64,000 nucleotides of DNA, taken from Xanthobacteraceae bacterium (GTDB lineage: Bacteria > Pseudomonadota > Alphaproteobacteria > Rhizobiales > Xanthobacteraceae). Both the position numbers and the translations under genes were made by a program. Of the stretch, positions 1-8,639 are shown piece by piece (the first letter of the stretch is position 1; the number at the start of each line of letters is the position of its first letter). Location: positions 62,001-126,000 of the forward strand of contig JALHRD010000005.1 of NCBI GenBank assembly GCA_022841625.1. Reading direction: 5' to 3'. The notes under the pieces are model-generated. The model had not been told where the DNA came from. It was given only the letters and a program-made list of their open reading frames with translations, and made no database searches.

Positions 1-1728
1 GGCATGGGTTGGACCGGCGGCATTCTCGCCAAGGAACTGGGGCCGACCGGACTGAAAATCGTAGTGCTCGAACGCGGCGCGCCGCGCTCGCCGCAGAACG
101 ATTTCGCGGTGCCCTATATCCGCGACGAGCTGCGATTTGCGCAGCGCAACGACATGATGATGGACGTGTCGCAGGACACCTACACCATCCGCAACAATCC
201 GTCCGAGACCGCATTGCCGATGCGGCGACTGGGCTCATTCCTGCCGGGCGAAGGCGTCGGCGGCGCGGGCGCGCATTGGAATGGCGTCACCTGGCGCTGG
301 CCGGACCACGAGCTGCGCATCCGCTCCAAATATGAGGAGCGCTACGGCAAGAACTACATCCCCGCCGACATGCAATTGCAGGACTGGGGCGTCAGCGGGC
401 CCGAGCTTGAGCCCTATTACGACCGGTTCGAATATGTCGCGGGGATTTCCGGCAAGGCCGGCAATCTCAAGGGCCAGATCCAGAAGGAGGGCAACCCATT
501 CGAGGATCCGCGCGCGCGCGAATATCCGCTGCCGCCGCTCTTGCAAAACCATGCCGGACAGATTTTCTGGAAGGCGGCCAAGGACCTCGGCTATCACCCC
601 TTCATCCGGCCGACCGCCAATGCGTCGCAGCCCTATACCAATCCCGACGGGATGAAGATCGGGCAATGCCAATATTGCGGCTTCTGCGAACGCTTCGGCT
701 GCGAGGCCAATGCCAAGGGCAGCCCGAACATCACCGTGATACCCGTTGCATTGCGCAATCCCAATGTGGAGCTGCGCACCTATGCCTGGGTCACCAAGGT
801 GCTGAAGGATTCGACCGGCAAGAAGGCGACCGGCGTGCTCTATGTGAACGTGCTGACCGGCGAGGAGATCGAACAGCCGGCGGACCTCGTCATCATCGCC
901 GCCTATCAGCTTTCGAACGTGCACCTGATGCTCGTGTCGGGCATCGGCAAACCTTACGATCCGGCGACCCAGAGCGGCGTTGTCGGCAAGAACTATGCCT
1001 ATCAGGCCGGCGCCGGCGTGACGCTGTTCTTCGAGGACAAGAGTTTCAATCCATTCATCGCGACCGGCGGCTGGGGCACCTCGCTCGACGACTTCCACAC
1101 CAATTGGAACTTCGACCGCGCCGCCCATGGCGGGATCGGCGGCGCTTACATCACGGTCGGCGGATCAAACGGCCGCCCGATCGCCTATCGGCCGGTGCCG
1201 GGCGGCACGCCGCAATGGGGCTCGGAATGGAAGCGCGCGGTCGCCAAATGGTATCACAGCGCGGTGTCAATCAGCGCGTCGGCATCGGTGATGCCGAACC
1301 GCGTGAACTATCTCGATCTCGATCCAACCTACACCAACCGGTTCGGCCAGCCGCTGATGCGCATGACGTTCGACTTCCGGGAAAACGAGCACAAGCTGGT
1401 CAAGCATGCGGCGGGGATCATCGGCGGCATCGGCAAGGCGATGAAGCCGACCCGCATGGGAACGCCAACGCCACGATTGAGCTGGAGCGTCGTGCCCTAT
1501 CAGAGCACGCACAATACCGGCGGCGCTGTCATGGGCATCGATCCCAACACCAGTGCGCTCAACCAGCACTGTCAAAGCTGGGATCTATCCAATGTGTTCG
1601 TTACCGGCGCATCGGCATTCCCGCACAATTCGGGCTATAACCCAACCGGCCCGGTTGGCGCCCTCGCCTACCGGATGGCTGATGCGATCCGCGAAAAATA
1701 TCTGAAGCGCCCGGGCTTGCTGATCTGA
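1..1728 (+). CDS. GMC-family flavoprotein dehydrogenase, large subunit (5'-truncated by window edge)
   Basis: The reading frame is open from base 1. The first residues (GMGWTGGILAKEL) are the second half of an FAD-binding GxGxxG loop followed by VVLERG, so only a few N-terminal codons are missing. It matches the membrane-associated gluconate/alcohol dehydrogenase branch of the GMC family. A cysteine-rich stretch CQYCGFCERFGC lies near residue 225, and the C-terminal HNTGG and HNSGYNPTGPVG blocks carry the catalytic His/Asn region. Its stop overlaps by one base the start of a c-type cytochrome, the usual electron acceptor of this enzyme class. A small subunit may lie upstream, outside the window. 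The substrate (sugar acid, polyol or alcohol) cannot be read from sequence. Confidence 0.9.
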   Translation, partial: GMGWTGGILAKELGPTGLKIVVLERGAPRSPQNDFAVPYIRDELRFAQRNDMMMDVSQDTYTIRNNPSETALPMRRLGSFLPGEGVGGAGAHWNGVTWRWPDHELRIRSKYEERYGKNYIPADMQLQDWGVSGPELEPYYDRFEYVAGISGKAGNLKGQIQKEGNPFEDPRAREYPLPPLLQNHAGQIFWKAAKDLGYHPFIRPTANASQPYTNPDGMKIGQCQYCGFCERFGCEANAKGSPNITVIPVALRNPNVELRTYAWVTKVLKDSTGKKATGVLYVNVLTGEEIEQPADLVIIAAYQLSNVHLMLVSGIGKPYDPATQSGVVGKNYAYQAGAGVTLFFEDKSFNPFIATGGWGTSLDDFHTNWNFDRAAHGGIGGAYITVGGSNGRPIAYRPVPGGTPQWGSEWKRAVAKWYHSAVSISASASVMPNRVNYLDLDPTYTNRFGQPLMRMTFDFRENEHKLVKHAAGIIGGIGKAMKPTRMGTPTPRLSWSVVPYQSTHNTGGAVMGIDPNTSALNQHCQSWDLSNVFVTGASAFPHNSGYNPTGPVGALAYRMADAIREKYLKRPGLLI

Positions 1729-2105
1729 TGATGGCGATGGCGATCCGTGTGCTGGCCGCCGCCGGCGCGATAATGATTTCATTCACAGCGGCGGCGCAGG
1801 ACGCGCAACGCGGCGAGGCGCTGTACGCCCAATGCGTCGCCTGCCACTCCTTCGACCCGGCCCGCAACGAAGCCGGGCCGCATCTTAGGGGCCTCATCGG
1901 CCGCAAGGCTGCGAGTGTCGGCGACTTCGTCTATTCGCCGCCCATGCGCCGCTCCGATTTCGTCTGGACGACGGAACTGCTCGACAAGTTCTTGGCCGAG
2001 CCACAGGAGCCGCCGTTCCGCGGCAACCGCATGCCGTTCGCCGGCATGCCCGACGCGCAGGCCCGCGCCGACCTCATCGCCTATTTGAAACAGGCGAGCC
2101 AGTAG
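1728..2105 (+). CDS. periplasmic monohaem cytochrome c
   Basis: A 125-residue protein with a signal peptide ending near AAAQDAQ, a CVACH haem-binding motif about 36 residues in, and a class I cytochrome c fold ending in a conserved LIAYLKQ helix. A methionine in the FAGMPD segment is the likely sixth haem ligand. The start overlaps the stop of the GMC dehydrogenase, so the two are translationally coupled. The inferred role is to take electrons from that flavoprotein in the periplasm and pass them to the respiratory chain. Confidence 0.9.
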   Translation: MMAMAIRVLAAAGAIMISFTAAAQDAQRGEALYAQCVACHSFDPARNEAGPHLRGLIGRKAASVGDFVYSPPMRRSDFVWTTELLDKFLAEPQEPPFRGNRMPFAGMPDAQARADLIAYLKQASQ

Positions 2106-2127
2106 CCGTGACCGCTGGTATGGCCTA

Positions 2128-3027
2128 ATGACAGGCATGGATGTGAGCCTGATCGAAACCCGCAAGGCCCGCGCGCGAACCTGGTTCGAGAACCTGCGCG
2201 ACGAGATCTGCGCCGCCTTCGAGGCGTTGGAGAACGCCCTGCCGGCTTCCGCGCGCCATGCGGATCATGCGCCCGGCCAATTCGTCCGCACGCCTTGGAC
2301 CCGCACCGACCATACCGGACAACCCGGTGGCGGCGGCGTGATGGCCATGATGCACGGCCGGGTGTTCGAAAAGGTCGGGGTGCATTGCTCGACCGTGCAC
2401 GGCGAATTCGCGCCGGAATTCCGCAAGGAGATCCCCGGCGCCGCCGACGATCCGCGCTTCTGGGCCTCGGGCATTTCACTGATCGCGCATCTGCATAATC
2501 CGCACGTGCCGGCGGTGCATATGAACACGCGCTTCGTCGTCACCACCAAAGCGTGGTTCGGCGGCGGCGCCGATTTGACCCCGGTGCTCGACAAGCGCCG
2601 GACCCAGACCGACCCGGATACCACGGCCTTTCACGCCGCGATGAAAGTGGCCTGCGACGCGCACAAGGCGGTCGCGCCCTATGACAAATACAAGCAATGG
2701 TGCGACGACTATTTCTTTCTCAAGCACCGCAACGAGATGCGCGGCATCGGCGGCATCTTCTACGACTATCTCGAAGCCGACTGGGACGCCTGCTTTGCGT
2801 TCACGCAAGACGTCGGCCGGGCATTCCTGAGAATCTATCCGGAACTGGTGCGCCGGAATTTCGCGACGCCCTGGAGCGAAGCCGAACGCGAGGAGCAACT
2901 CGTGCGCCGCGGCCGCTATGTCGAATTCAACCTGCTGTACGACCGCGGCACCATCTTCGGCCTGCGCACCGGCGGCAATATCGCGTCGATCCTCTCGTCG
3001 ATGCCGCCGGTGGTGAAGTGGCCGTGA
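2128..3027 (+). CDS. hemF: oxygen-dependent coproporphyrinogen III oxidase
   Basis: Full-length (299 residues) HemF, which oxidatively decarboxylates coproporphyrinogen III to protoporphyrinogen IX in haem synthesis. Family signatures are all present: MNTRFV, the [10 protein letters not shown] block, [20 protein letters not shown], and the C-terminal [11 protein letters not shown] followed by the GLRTGGN and LSSMPP signatures. It starts 22 bases after the cytochrome c gene. No strong Shine-Dalgarno is visible and an ATG four codons downstream is an alternative. Being next to a haem protein gene may be coincidence, since hemF is usually monocistronic. Confidence 0.95.
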   Translation: MTGMDVSLIETRKARARTWFENLRDEICAAFEALENALPASARHADHAPGQFVRTPWTRTDHTGQPGGGGVMAMMHGRVFEKVGVHCSTVHGEFAPEFRKEIPGAADDPRFWASGISLIAHLHNPHVPAVHMNTRFVVTTKAWFGGGADLTPVLDKRRTQTDPDTTAFHAAMKVACDAHKAVAPYDKYKQWCDDYFFLKHRNEMRGIGGIFYDYLEADWDACFAFTQDVGRAFLRIYPELVRRNFATPWSEAEREEQLVRRGRYVEFNLLYDRGTIFGLRTGGNIASILSSMPPVVKWP

Positions 3028-3111
3028 CGAAGATATTTTTTGCCAAGCAAGATTGCTATCGCATGGGGCGCCGAACGATCCGACCTGTAATTGGATTCGC
3101 CGCCAATCGTG

Positions 3112-3435
3112 TCATCGCGGGCGCATGGCGGAGGCGATGTCGGTGCGGGCGAAGTCGACACCCTTGAACAGCAGCGGCTGGTCCAGGGTCTTGGCCAGTG
3201 CATAAGCGAAACAATCGCCGAAATTGAGCTTGGCAGGATGCCTGCTGCCTTTGCCGAAATCGCGATAGGCCGCGCGCGCGATCTGCGCTTGCGCCGGGGT
3301 CACCGCTTCGACGACGATCTTGGCCGCGGCGACGAAATCGTCGAACCGCCGCGTCGCGATGGGATCGCGGCCGGCATCGATCACGACGGCGGCTTCGACG
3401 AAATTGACGGTGCTGATGCGCCGCTCGGCGGCACG
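3112..3435 (-). pseudogene. decayed VapC-type PIN-domain toxin (N-terminus lost)
   Basis: On the minus strand the frame reads like the C-terminal three quarters of a VapC ribonuclease. ERRISTVNFVEAAVVID is the second PIN segment, LNFGDCFAYALAK holds the later acidic residue, and LLFKGVDFARTDI is the usual tail. The stop is at 3112-3114. Upstream of about 3435 the similarity ends abruptly. The first about 25-30 residues, including the N-terminal catalytic Asp (expected as DTSAL), are replaced by unrelated antisense sequence, and no vapB precedes it. The frame stays open to 3642, but that extension is antisense to a LuxR-type fragment. An inactive remnant is the best reading. Confidence 0.75.
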
Positions 3436-3450
3436 CGGACACGCGAGCGA

Positions 3451-3735
3451 AGCCGCGATGCCATCGCCATCCTGTTCGTGCGCGACCCGCTCGGCCGCAA
3501 TGCCGCCGCCACGCGCATGCTGCGCGCGCTCTACGGCCTGACCGAGGCCGAAGCCAACCTCGCCCAGGCGCTGCAAGCCGGCGTGCTGCTGGCAGACTAC
3601 GCGCGCGAGCACGCGGTAACGCTCAACACCGTCTACACCCACCTGCGCCGCATCAAGGACAAGACCGGCTACAGCCGCATCGCCGCGCTCACCCGCAAGC
3701 TCAAGGAGTTGCAGGTGTCAGTGCGGACGGATTAA
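3451..3735 (+). pseudogene. C-terminal fragment of a LuxR-type HTH regulator
   Basis: About 94 residues on the plus strand resemble the C-terminus of alphaproteobacterial LuxR-type regulators. An IAILFVRDPLGRNAAA-like linker is followed by a four-helix HTH containing LYGLTEAEANLAQAL and NTVYTHLRRIKDKTGYSR. The frame is open back to 3091, but the first about 120 codons of that ORF are antisense to the VapC remnant and look like nonsense protein. The gene therefore appears to have lost its sensory N-terminus at a junction near 3436-3450. Translation of a chimera cannot be excluded but is unlikely. Confidence 0.7.
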
Positions 3736-3741
3736 AGGCGG

Positions 3742-3907
3742 CTCGTGTGGCGGTTCAGAAGTCCGCTCCATTCTCGCGGCGAGTCCGAATAGCGGACTTC
3801 TGAACTAAAGCCACACGAGACTCAATGAGCTGCAAGTGTCCTTCGATTCCGAAGTTCGTAAACGAGGCCGCCGCAGAATGATACGGACTTCGGAATCGGG
3901 ACACTCG
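3742..3907 (-). repeat. double-hairpin composite element, copy 1 (166 bp, reverse orientation)
   Basis: Two adjacent imperfect palindromes. Hairpin beta spans about 3745-3818 (arms built on TTCAGAAGTCCGCT / AGCGGACTTCTGAA). Hairpin alpha spans about 3835-3905 (arms GATTCCGAAGTTCGT / ACGGACTTCGGAATC). They are separated by ACTCAATGAGCTGCA. Reverse-complemented, it has the same order, spacer and length as the copies at 11022 and 35977. It lies between the LuxR-type fragment and vapBC. Both edges read CTCG instead of CTAG. Confidence 0.9.
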
Positions 3908-3932
3908 CCCCCATTGCAATGCCGCGCACGAT

Positions 3933-3974
3933 CCTATATATGGCTACCCATATTATTTGACCCATATATATGGG
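3933..3974. promoter_or_regulatory. predicted VapB operator/promoter region
   Basis: AT-rich stretch upstream of vapB in otherwise GC-rich DNA. It holds a perfect 14-bp palindrome CCCATATATATGGG at 3961-3974 and a related imperfect one, CCTATATATGG, at 3933-3943, with ACCCATATT between. Ten bases separate the perfect palindrome from the vapB ATG. Type II antitoxins usually bind such dyads to autorepress. The assignment is inferred from position and symmetry. Confidence 0.6.
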
Positions 3975-3983
3975 CATTTAACC

Positions 3984-4232
3984 ATGAAGACCACGCTGGA
4001 AATCTCCGATCCGCTGTTGCGCGATGCCCGCAAGGTTGCCGCGCAGGAACAGACGACGCTTCGCGATTTGGTCGAACAAGGGCTCCGAAAGGTCTTGGCC
4101 GACAAGAAACGGCGCAAGCGGCCGTTTCGGCTGCGTAAGGCGAGCGTCGGCGGCGGCGGGCTGAACCCAGAATTGGCCGATGCAGGGTGGGATCGGATAC
4201 GCGATATCATCTACGAAGGGCGCGGCAGTTGA
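3984..4232 (+). CDS. vapB: VapB-family antitoxin
   Basis: An 82-residue protein starting MKTTLEISDPLLRDARK, the N-terminal ribbon-helix-helix typical of short VapB antitoxins of the DUF2191 type. The C-terminal half is basic and then glycine-rich (ASVGGGGLNPEL) and would wrap the toxin. I chose ATG 3984 over the in-frame ATG at 3957 because the upstream codons would lie inside the palindromic operator. The stop overlaps the toxin start (TTGA), showing coupling. It neutralises the downstream PIN RNase and probably represses its own promoter. Confidence 0.85.
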   Translation: MKTTLEISDPLLRDARKVAAQEQTTLRDLVEQGLRKVLADKKRRKRPFRLRKASVGGGGLNPELADAGWDRIRDIIYEGRGS

Positions 4233-4663
4233 TCGCAGTCGACACCAATATCCTGGTGTACGCTCATCGCGAGGATTCGCCGTTTTATGACGCCGCCTTG
4301 CATTGCATCACCGAGCTTGCGGAGAGCACAGCGGCCTGGTCAATTCCCTGGCCCTGCCTGCACGAGTTTTTCGCGATCGTGACCCATCCACGCGTCTACA
4401 AGCCGCCGAGCGCAATTGCCGTAGCCTTCAAGCAGATTGAAACTTGGATGGAATCGCCCAGTCTGGTGCTGCTTGCCGAACATGACGATTATTGGATGAC
4501 GTTCCGCGCCGTCATCGCCGCGAGCCAAGTCACCGGCCCTCGCATCCACGATGCGCGCATCGTCGCCTTGTGCCGCCATCATGGCGTGCGCGAACTTTGG
4601 TCTGCCGATCGGGACTTCAGCCGGTTTGGGGACATGAGGGTTGTAAATCCGCTGGTCAGATAG
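4229..4663 (+). CDS. vapC: VapC-type PIN-domain ribonuclease toxin
   Basis: A 144-residue PIN-domain protein. The N-terminal IAVDTNILVYAH supplies the first catalytic Asp, LHEFFAIV the Glu, HDARIVALCRHHG the third acidic residue and SADRDFSRF the C-terminal acidic pair. The start is set at TTG 4229, overlapping the vapB stop by four bases. The longer frame from 4187 would run deep inside vapB. All PIN acidic positions are present, so this toxin is probably active, unlike the remnant about 1 kb upstream. Members cleave RNA (tRNA, rRNA or mRNA); the target here is unknown. Confidence 0.9.
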   Translation: MIAVDTNILVYAHREDSPFYDAALHCITELAESTAAWSIPWPCLHEFFAIVTHPRVYKPPSAIAVAFKQIETWMESPSLVLLAEHDDYWMTFRAVIAASQVTGPRIHDARIVALCRHHGVRELWSADRDFSRFGDMRVVNPLVR

Positions 4664-4670
4664 GCGCATC

Positions 4671-5459
4671 ATGACGGTAACAAACCCAGCGCGGGAGCGG
4701 CTTGAGCGCGGCGAAGTATCGCTCGGGTTCGGCATCCGCGTCGCGCGCTCGGTCGAGATCGCGCGGGCCATGCGCGCAACGGGCTTCGACTGGCTGTTCC
4801 TCGATTTCGAGCACGGCGCCATGTCGGTGGAGACCGCGGCGGCACTGTCGGTCGCGGGCCTCGACGCCGGCATCGCGCCGCTGGTGCGGGTGCCAAAGGG
4901 CGACACCGCGTTGGCGACGCGTCTGCTCGACAACGGCGCGCTCGGCGTGGTGATGCCGCATGTCGACACCGCCGACGAGGCGCGCAAGACGGTCGCCGCG
5001 CTGAGCTACCCGCCGCGCGGCAAGCGCGGCCTGTTCGGCAGCCTGCCGCAGTTCGGTTTCGGCGCGGTCGATCCGCGCACGATCATGGCGACGCTCAACG
5101 CCACCAACCTGATCGTGGTGATGATCGAAACCGCGACCGGGGTGGCGAATGCCGAGGCGATCGCCGCCGTGCCGGGGGTCGATGCGCTTTTGATCGGCAC
5201 CAACGATCTGGCGCTCGATCTTGGCGTGCCGGGCGACCTCGGCCACGAACGGGTGACGGATGCCTATCGCCGCGTCATTGCCGCTTGCCGCGCCCATGGC
5301 AAGTGGCCGGGCATGGGCGGCGTCTACAACCAAGCGCTGATGCAGCGCTATGTCGAGATGGGCTGTCTGTTGCTGCAGGCCGGCTCCGACCTCGGCTTCA
5401 TGCTCGATGGCGGCGCCCAACGCACGACATTCCTGCGTGGATTAAAGACTCCGCCCTAA
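4671..5459 (+). CDS. HpcH/HpaI-family class II aldolase
   Basis: 262 residues with the TIM-barrel signatures of the HpcH/HpaI aldolase/citrate lyase family. FDWLFLDFEHGAMS carries the catalytic His, followed by LVRVPKGD, GVVMPHVDTADEA, the metal-binding MIETATGVANAEAI, and LIGTNDLALDLG. Such enzymes reversibly cleave hydroxy-oxo acids such as 4-hydroxy-2-oxoheptanedioate to pyruvate or related products and an aldehyde. It starts eight bases after vapC but is functionally unrelated to it. It converges with the PrpD-like gene. The substrate is not determined. Confidence 0.9.
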   Translation: MTVTNPARERLERGEVSLGFGIRVARSVEIARAMRATGFDWLFLDFEHGAMSVETAAALSVAGLDAGIAPLVRVPKGDTALATRLLDNGALGVVMPHVDTADEARKTVAALSYPPRGKRGLFGSLPQFGFGAVDPRTIMATLNATNLIVVMIETATGVANAEAIAAVPGVDALLIGTNDLALDLGVPGDLGHERVTDAYRRVIAACRAHGKWPGMGGVYNQALMQRYVEMGCLLLQAGSDLGFMLDGGAQRTTFLRGLKTPP

Positions 5460-5477
5460 CGCTGCGCTCGCGGGCCG

Positions 5478-6977
5478 TCACTCCGTCTTGGCGGTATCGA
5501 CGCCGGCGGACTCCGGCAGCGCGAGCAAGGGCGTCAACGCGCGCGCGCTCTTGAGGTTTTCCAATGCCAGCAGCGCCTTGAGCAGCGCGGCAGTCTGCTC
5601 GGCGCCCGCGAACGGCGCCATATTCTCCTTGAGCTTGCCCGCAAGATCGGCGTCGGTGAACGGGTTCTTCGGGTGGCCGGGGAACGGCTTGGCTTCGCCG
5701 CGCAGCACCGTTCCGTCGTCCAACTCGATCTCAACGCGCGACAAATAGCCGGCCTCGTAGCGCTTATGTTTGCCGCCCGCATTGGTGCCGAGCTCCGGCG
5801 CCGGGAATGCCTTGACCTTGTCCTTGACGAAACGACGCCGCGCCGGTGCGAGCACGCGCGCGGGCGCGAAACTTTCGGTCGTGATTGCGCCATCGAGCAC
5901 CGCGGCGGCGACGATATAAGGCATCGCATGGTCGGCGGTTTCGCGCGAAATCGGATCGTAGGGCGCCTGGCGGATTGCGACCAGATGCTGATAGGCGCCC
6001 TCCTCCGAATAGACCCGCACCTGCGCGATACGCGACAGGTCGGCGCATTGCGCACGCGCCGCCAGCGCCGCCTGGATCGCGCTCTGCGCCAGCGAGCCGA
6101 CCGGCCAACGCTTCATGGCGGTTTCAGTGACGCGGCGCAGCGGCCGCTTCGGACCCAGCAAGCTCTTAAGCACCGGGATCGATTCATCGGATTTGTTGAC
6201 GAGCTTATTGATGAAACCCTGCTTGCCGACAAACGGCCGCACCGCGCCCTCGACTCCGGACTGCGCCAGAAGACAGGCCTGCAACGCGTTGCGGATGGCA
6301 TCGCTGCCATTGAACCGCTTCCACATCGTGAGATCGCCGCGCGCGTTGAGATCACCGGACTCAATTTCGTCAGTGGCCATGTGCGGCACCACCGTCATCG
6401 CCAGCGCTTCACGGGTCTGCGCCGCGCTCAGGCCGAATAGCCGCGCGATCGCGCAGGTGCCGCCGATCGCAACCAGATTGGTGTAGTCCCAGCCGCCCGG
6501 CGCGGTGGAAAAGGCGTCGAACATCGCCGCCACCACCTCATAACCGAGCGCCGTGGCGGTGAGCAGGTCCGCGCCGCTGGCGTCGGCCCATTCGGCGGCC
6601 GCGATGACGCCTGCGACCATGTCGCTCGGGTGGCCGCTGTTGCGCTTGCCGACAAAGAAATCGTTGTAGTCGTAGCAGCGCAGCAGAACACCGTTCGCGA
6701 GCGCGGCGGTGTCCGGCATGGCGCGCCGCTCCGAGCCCCAGACCACACAGCCGGCGGGCGTCGAAAAGCGATAGGCATGACGGCGCGCGGCCTGCGCCGC
6801 CGGATGGGTCAAGGCGCCCATCGCCACTGCGATGGAATCGATCAGCACCGCTTTGGCGGCGCGGCTCGCCGCCGCGTCGAGCGCGCCGGGAACATTGGCG
6901 ACGAAGTCCGCGATCAGTTCGGCAACGTCGTCACGATAGTCGGCGAGATTGATGGGCGAGGCTTCGATAACAGACAT
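5478..6977 (-). CDS. MmgE/PrpD family protein
   Basis: 499 residues matching the MmgE/PrpD family (2-methylcitrate dehydratase, cis-aconitate decarboxylase and relatives). The helical N-terminal domain contains AVLIDSIAVAMGA, CYDYNDFFVGKRNSGHPSDMVAG and NLVAIGGTCAIARLFGLS. The C-terminal lid contains a VYSEEGAYQHL block. No prpB or prpC is nearby, so it is unlikely to serve the methylcitrate cycle. Members of this broad family in catabolic clusters often act on other hydroxy-acids. It converges with the aldolase gene 18 bp away and may belong to the same pathway. Confidence 0.88.
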   Translation of the reverse strand: MSVIEASPINLADYRDDVAELIADFVANVPGALDAAASRAAKAVLIDSIAVAMGALTHPAAQAARRHAYRFSTPAGCVVWGSERRAMPDTAALANGVLLRCYDYNDFFVGKRNSGHPSDMVAGVIAAAEWADASGADLLTATALGYEVVAAMFDAFSTAPGGWDYTNLVAIGGTCAIARLFGLSAAQTREALAMTVVPHMATDEIESGDLNARGDLTMWKRFNGSDAIRNALQACLLAQSGVEGAVRPFVGKQGFINKLVNKSDESIPVLKSLLGPKRPLRRVTETAMKRWPVGSLAQSAIQAALAARAQCADLSRIAQVRVYSEEGAYQHLVAIRQAPYDPISRETADHAMPYIVAAAVLDGAITTESFAPARVLAPARRRFVKDKVKAFPAPELGTNAGGKHKRYEAGYLSRVEIELDDGTVLRGEAKPFPGHPKNPFTDADLAGKLKENMAPFAGAEQTAALLKALLALENLKSARALTPLLALPESAGVDTAKTE

Positions 6978-7050
6978 GACGCTTACGCCCCTTCACAACT
7001 GCACATGCGCACGACCATACCAATCTCCGGAGGGATCGACATTTCTTCCC

Positions 7051-7140
7051 GTCATGGTCGGGCTCCGTCCCGGCCATCCACGGCTTTAAATCGACTCGTG
7101 ATTTACAACGTCGATGCCCGCGACAAGCGCGGGCACGACG
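7051..7140. repeat. intergenic palindromic repeat
   Basis: GTCATGGTCGGGC ... GTCCCGGCCATCCACG followed by GATGCCCGCG and CGCGGGCACGAC. The outer GTC(A/G)TG-type ends and the inner GCCCGCG/CGCGGGC arms form a dyad. This layout is common as an intergenic repeat in Bradyrhizobium-like genomes. It lies between the PrpD-like gene start and the end of the Rieske gene. The remainder of 6978-7192 holds nothing recognisable. Confidence 0.6.
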
Positions 7141-7192
7141 AGTCAAACATTACACGCCCTGGTACCGTTGCAACCGCCAAACGTCCGCGCCA

Positions 7193-8473
7193 TCAAACCG
7201 CGACGAACGGCTGGCCCATGCGAACCTTAGACGCATCAAGCGCCTTGCCTTTGAAATCCTCGGTCTCGGGAATGACGAACGACGCCGAGCGCACTTCTTG
7301 CGCCTCGGGCTCGACGCCCGGTGGCCGCTCACCCTGCTGTAGCGCCGCGGCGGCTTTGCGCAGCCGCAGCCGCGCCATGATGATGGCGTTGTCGGTTGAA
7401 ACCAGGTTCTCCTTGGAACGGTCCTGAATAGCCCCCATGCTTTCTTGAATCGCGGCGTCCTGCATGGCGAGACCCTTGACGCCGCAATAAGTCAGGTTTG
7501 CTTCCTGCGCCGCCCGATCGATCATGTAGTTGTTGTCGCGATTGGCGAGCGGACGGAAGGTGCCGGGGATCAATTCGGCATGGACCCCGGCGCCCTGCCT
7601 CATGCCCTCAATCTCCTCGTCGGTGAGCGGCCGGGTCGGATGAAACGTCATGGTCCAAGCCATGTTGTTGGTGTCATCCATCGGCACCCAAGCGTGGCCG
7701 TTGAGCGCGTTGCCCTTGTAAGGCGGAATCAGCGTGTACCAGGGGAACAGCCATTGGGTAATGCGCCAATAGTGATAGCCGGCGTCGGCATTGCGCCGCG
7801 CCCCGATCAACAGACCGCCCGGCGACTCCAGAATGTCGAACACGGTGTTGGTATTGCGGGTGTGCTTGGCGCCGTCGGTGTTGCGGTGGAGCGGATCGCG
7901 ATCGAGATCGAAACGGTGCAGGAACGAGACGTGGCTCGAATCGATGCCGCCCTCCATGCCCTGCAAATAATTGGTTTCCTGCCAGCGCTTGGTAATGAAA
8001 ACATGCGACTTTGGCAGATGAACCCATTCGAAATTCGGGGCCGGCGGCCGCTCGCTGTCAGGCCCCATATAGGCCCAGATGACACCGCCGGCCTCGATCG
8101 TCGGATAGGATTTCAGTTTGATCTTTTGACAGAAGCCGCTGGAAGCGGGCTCGGACGGCACATCGACGCATTGCCCGGTCACATCATATTTCCATCCGTG
8201 ATACGGGCAGCGGAGGCCGCTTTCCTCATTGCGGCCGAACCACAACGAAACGCCGCGATGGGCGCAGAATTCGTCCATCAATCCGATCCGCCCCTCGGTA
8301 TCGCGGAAGCCAACCAGCCGCTCGGACAATAGTTGAACCCGCACTGGCGGACAGTTCGGGCGCGGCAGTTCTTCCGCCATCATCGCCGGGATCCAGTACC
8401 GCCGGAACAATTCGCCCATCGGCGTGCCCGGGCCGGTGCGGCAGAGATATTCGTTCTGCTCTGCGGTGATCAT
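7193..8473 (-). CDS. Rieske non-haem iron oxygenase, large (alpha) subunit
   Basis: 426 residues. The Rieske [2Fe-2S] ligands are Cys70/His72 (FCAHRG) and Cys89/His92 (RCPYHGW). The mononuclear iron region is NYLQGMEGGIDSSHVSFLHR (Glu/Asp/His/His). The overall arrangement is that of phthalate 4,5-dioxygenase / vanillate demethylase type alpha subunits, which hydroxylate or demethylate aromatic acids using electrons from a separate reductase. No reductase is adjacent. I set the start at ATG 8473, with AAGGAG seven bases upstream, rather than the in-frame TTG at 8479. Confidence 0.92.
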   Translation of the reverse strand: MITAEQNEYLCRTGPGTPMGELFRRYWIPAMMAEELPRPNCPPVRVQLLSERLVGFRDTEGRIGLMDEFCAHRGVSLWFGRNEESGLRCPYHGWKYDVTGQCVDVPSEPASSGFCQKIKLKSYPTIEAGGVIWAYMGPDSERPPAPNFEWVHLPKSHVFITKRWQETNYLQGMEGGIDSSHVSFLHRFDLDRDPLHRNTDGAKHTRNTNTVFDILESPGGLLIGARRNADAGYHYWRITQWLFPWYTLIPPYKGNALNGHAWVPMDDTNNMAWTMTFHPTRPLTDEEIEGMRQGAGVHAELIPGTFRPLANRDNNYMIDRAAQEANLTYCGVKGLAMQDAAIQESMGAIQDRSKENLVSTDNAIIMARLRLRKAAAALQQGERPPGVEPEAQEVRSASFVIPETEDFKGKALDASKVRMGQPFVAV

Positions 8474-8639
8474 GTGCAATCTCCTTCGTAGGCTGTGAAG
8501 CGCATCGTAGCGACTGCCTGAGCGAATCTAACCACTGACGAAGGCTCCCGTCCAGCATTTGCGCTTACGGCAATTTGCCAGCCGGGACGCCCCATGGCAT
8601 GAAATAGCGATCGGTTGGTCGGCTGCCAGGAGGCGTTCG

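Noticed and set aside
3091-3450. N-terminal 120 codons of the plus-strand frame that continues into the LuxR-type fragment
   Set aside because: Antisense to the VapC remnant and without any regulator-like sequence; treated as a fusion artefact of the deletion.
5478-6977. Methylcitrate-cycle PrpD
   Set aside because: No prpB, prpC or regulator nearby, and the broad MmgE/PrpD family includes other hydro-lyases.
7051-7140. Possible CRISPR-like or riboswitch structure
   Set aside because: A single dyad without repeated spacers; it matches the layout of common alphaproteobacterial intergenic repeats. No CRISPR array was found anywhere in the window.
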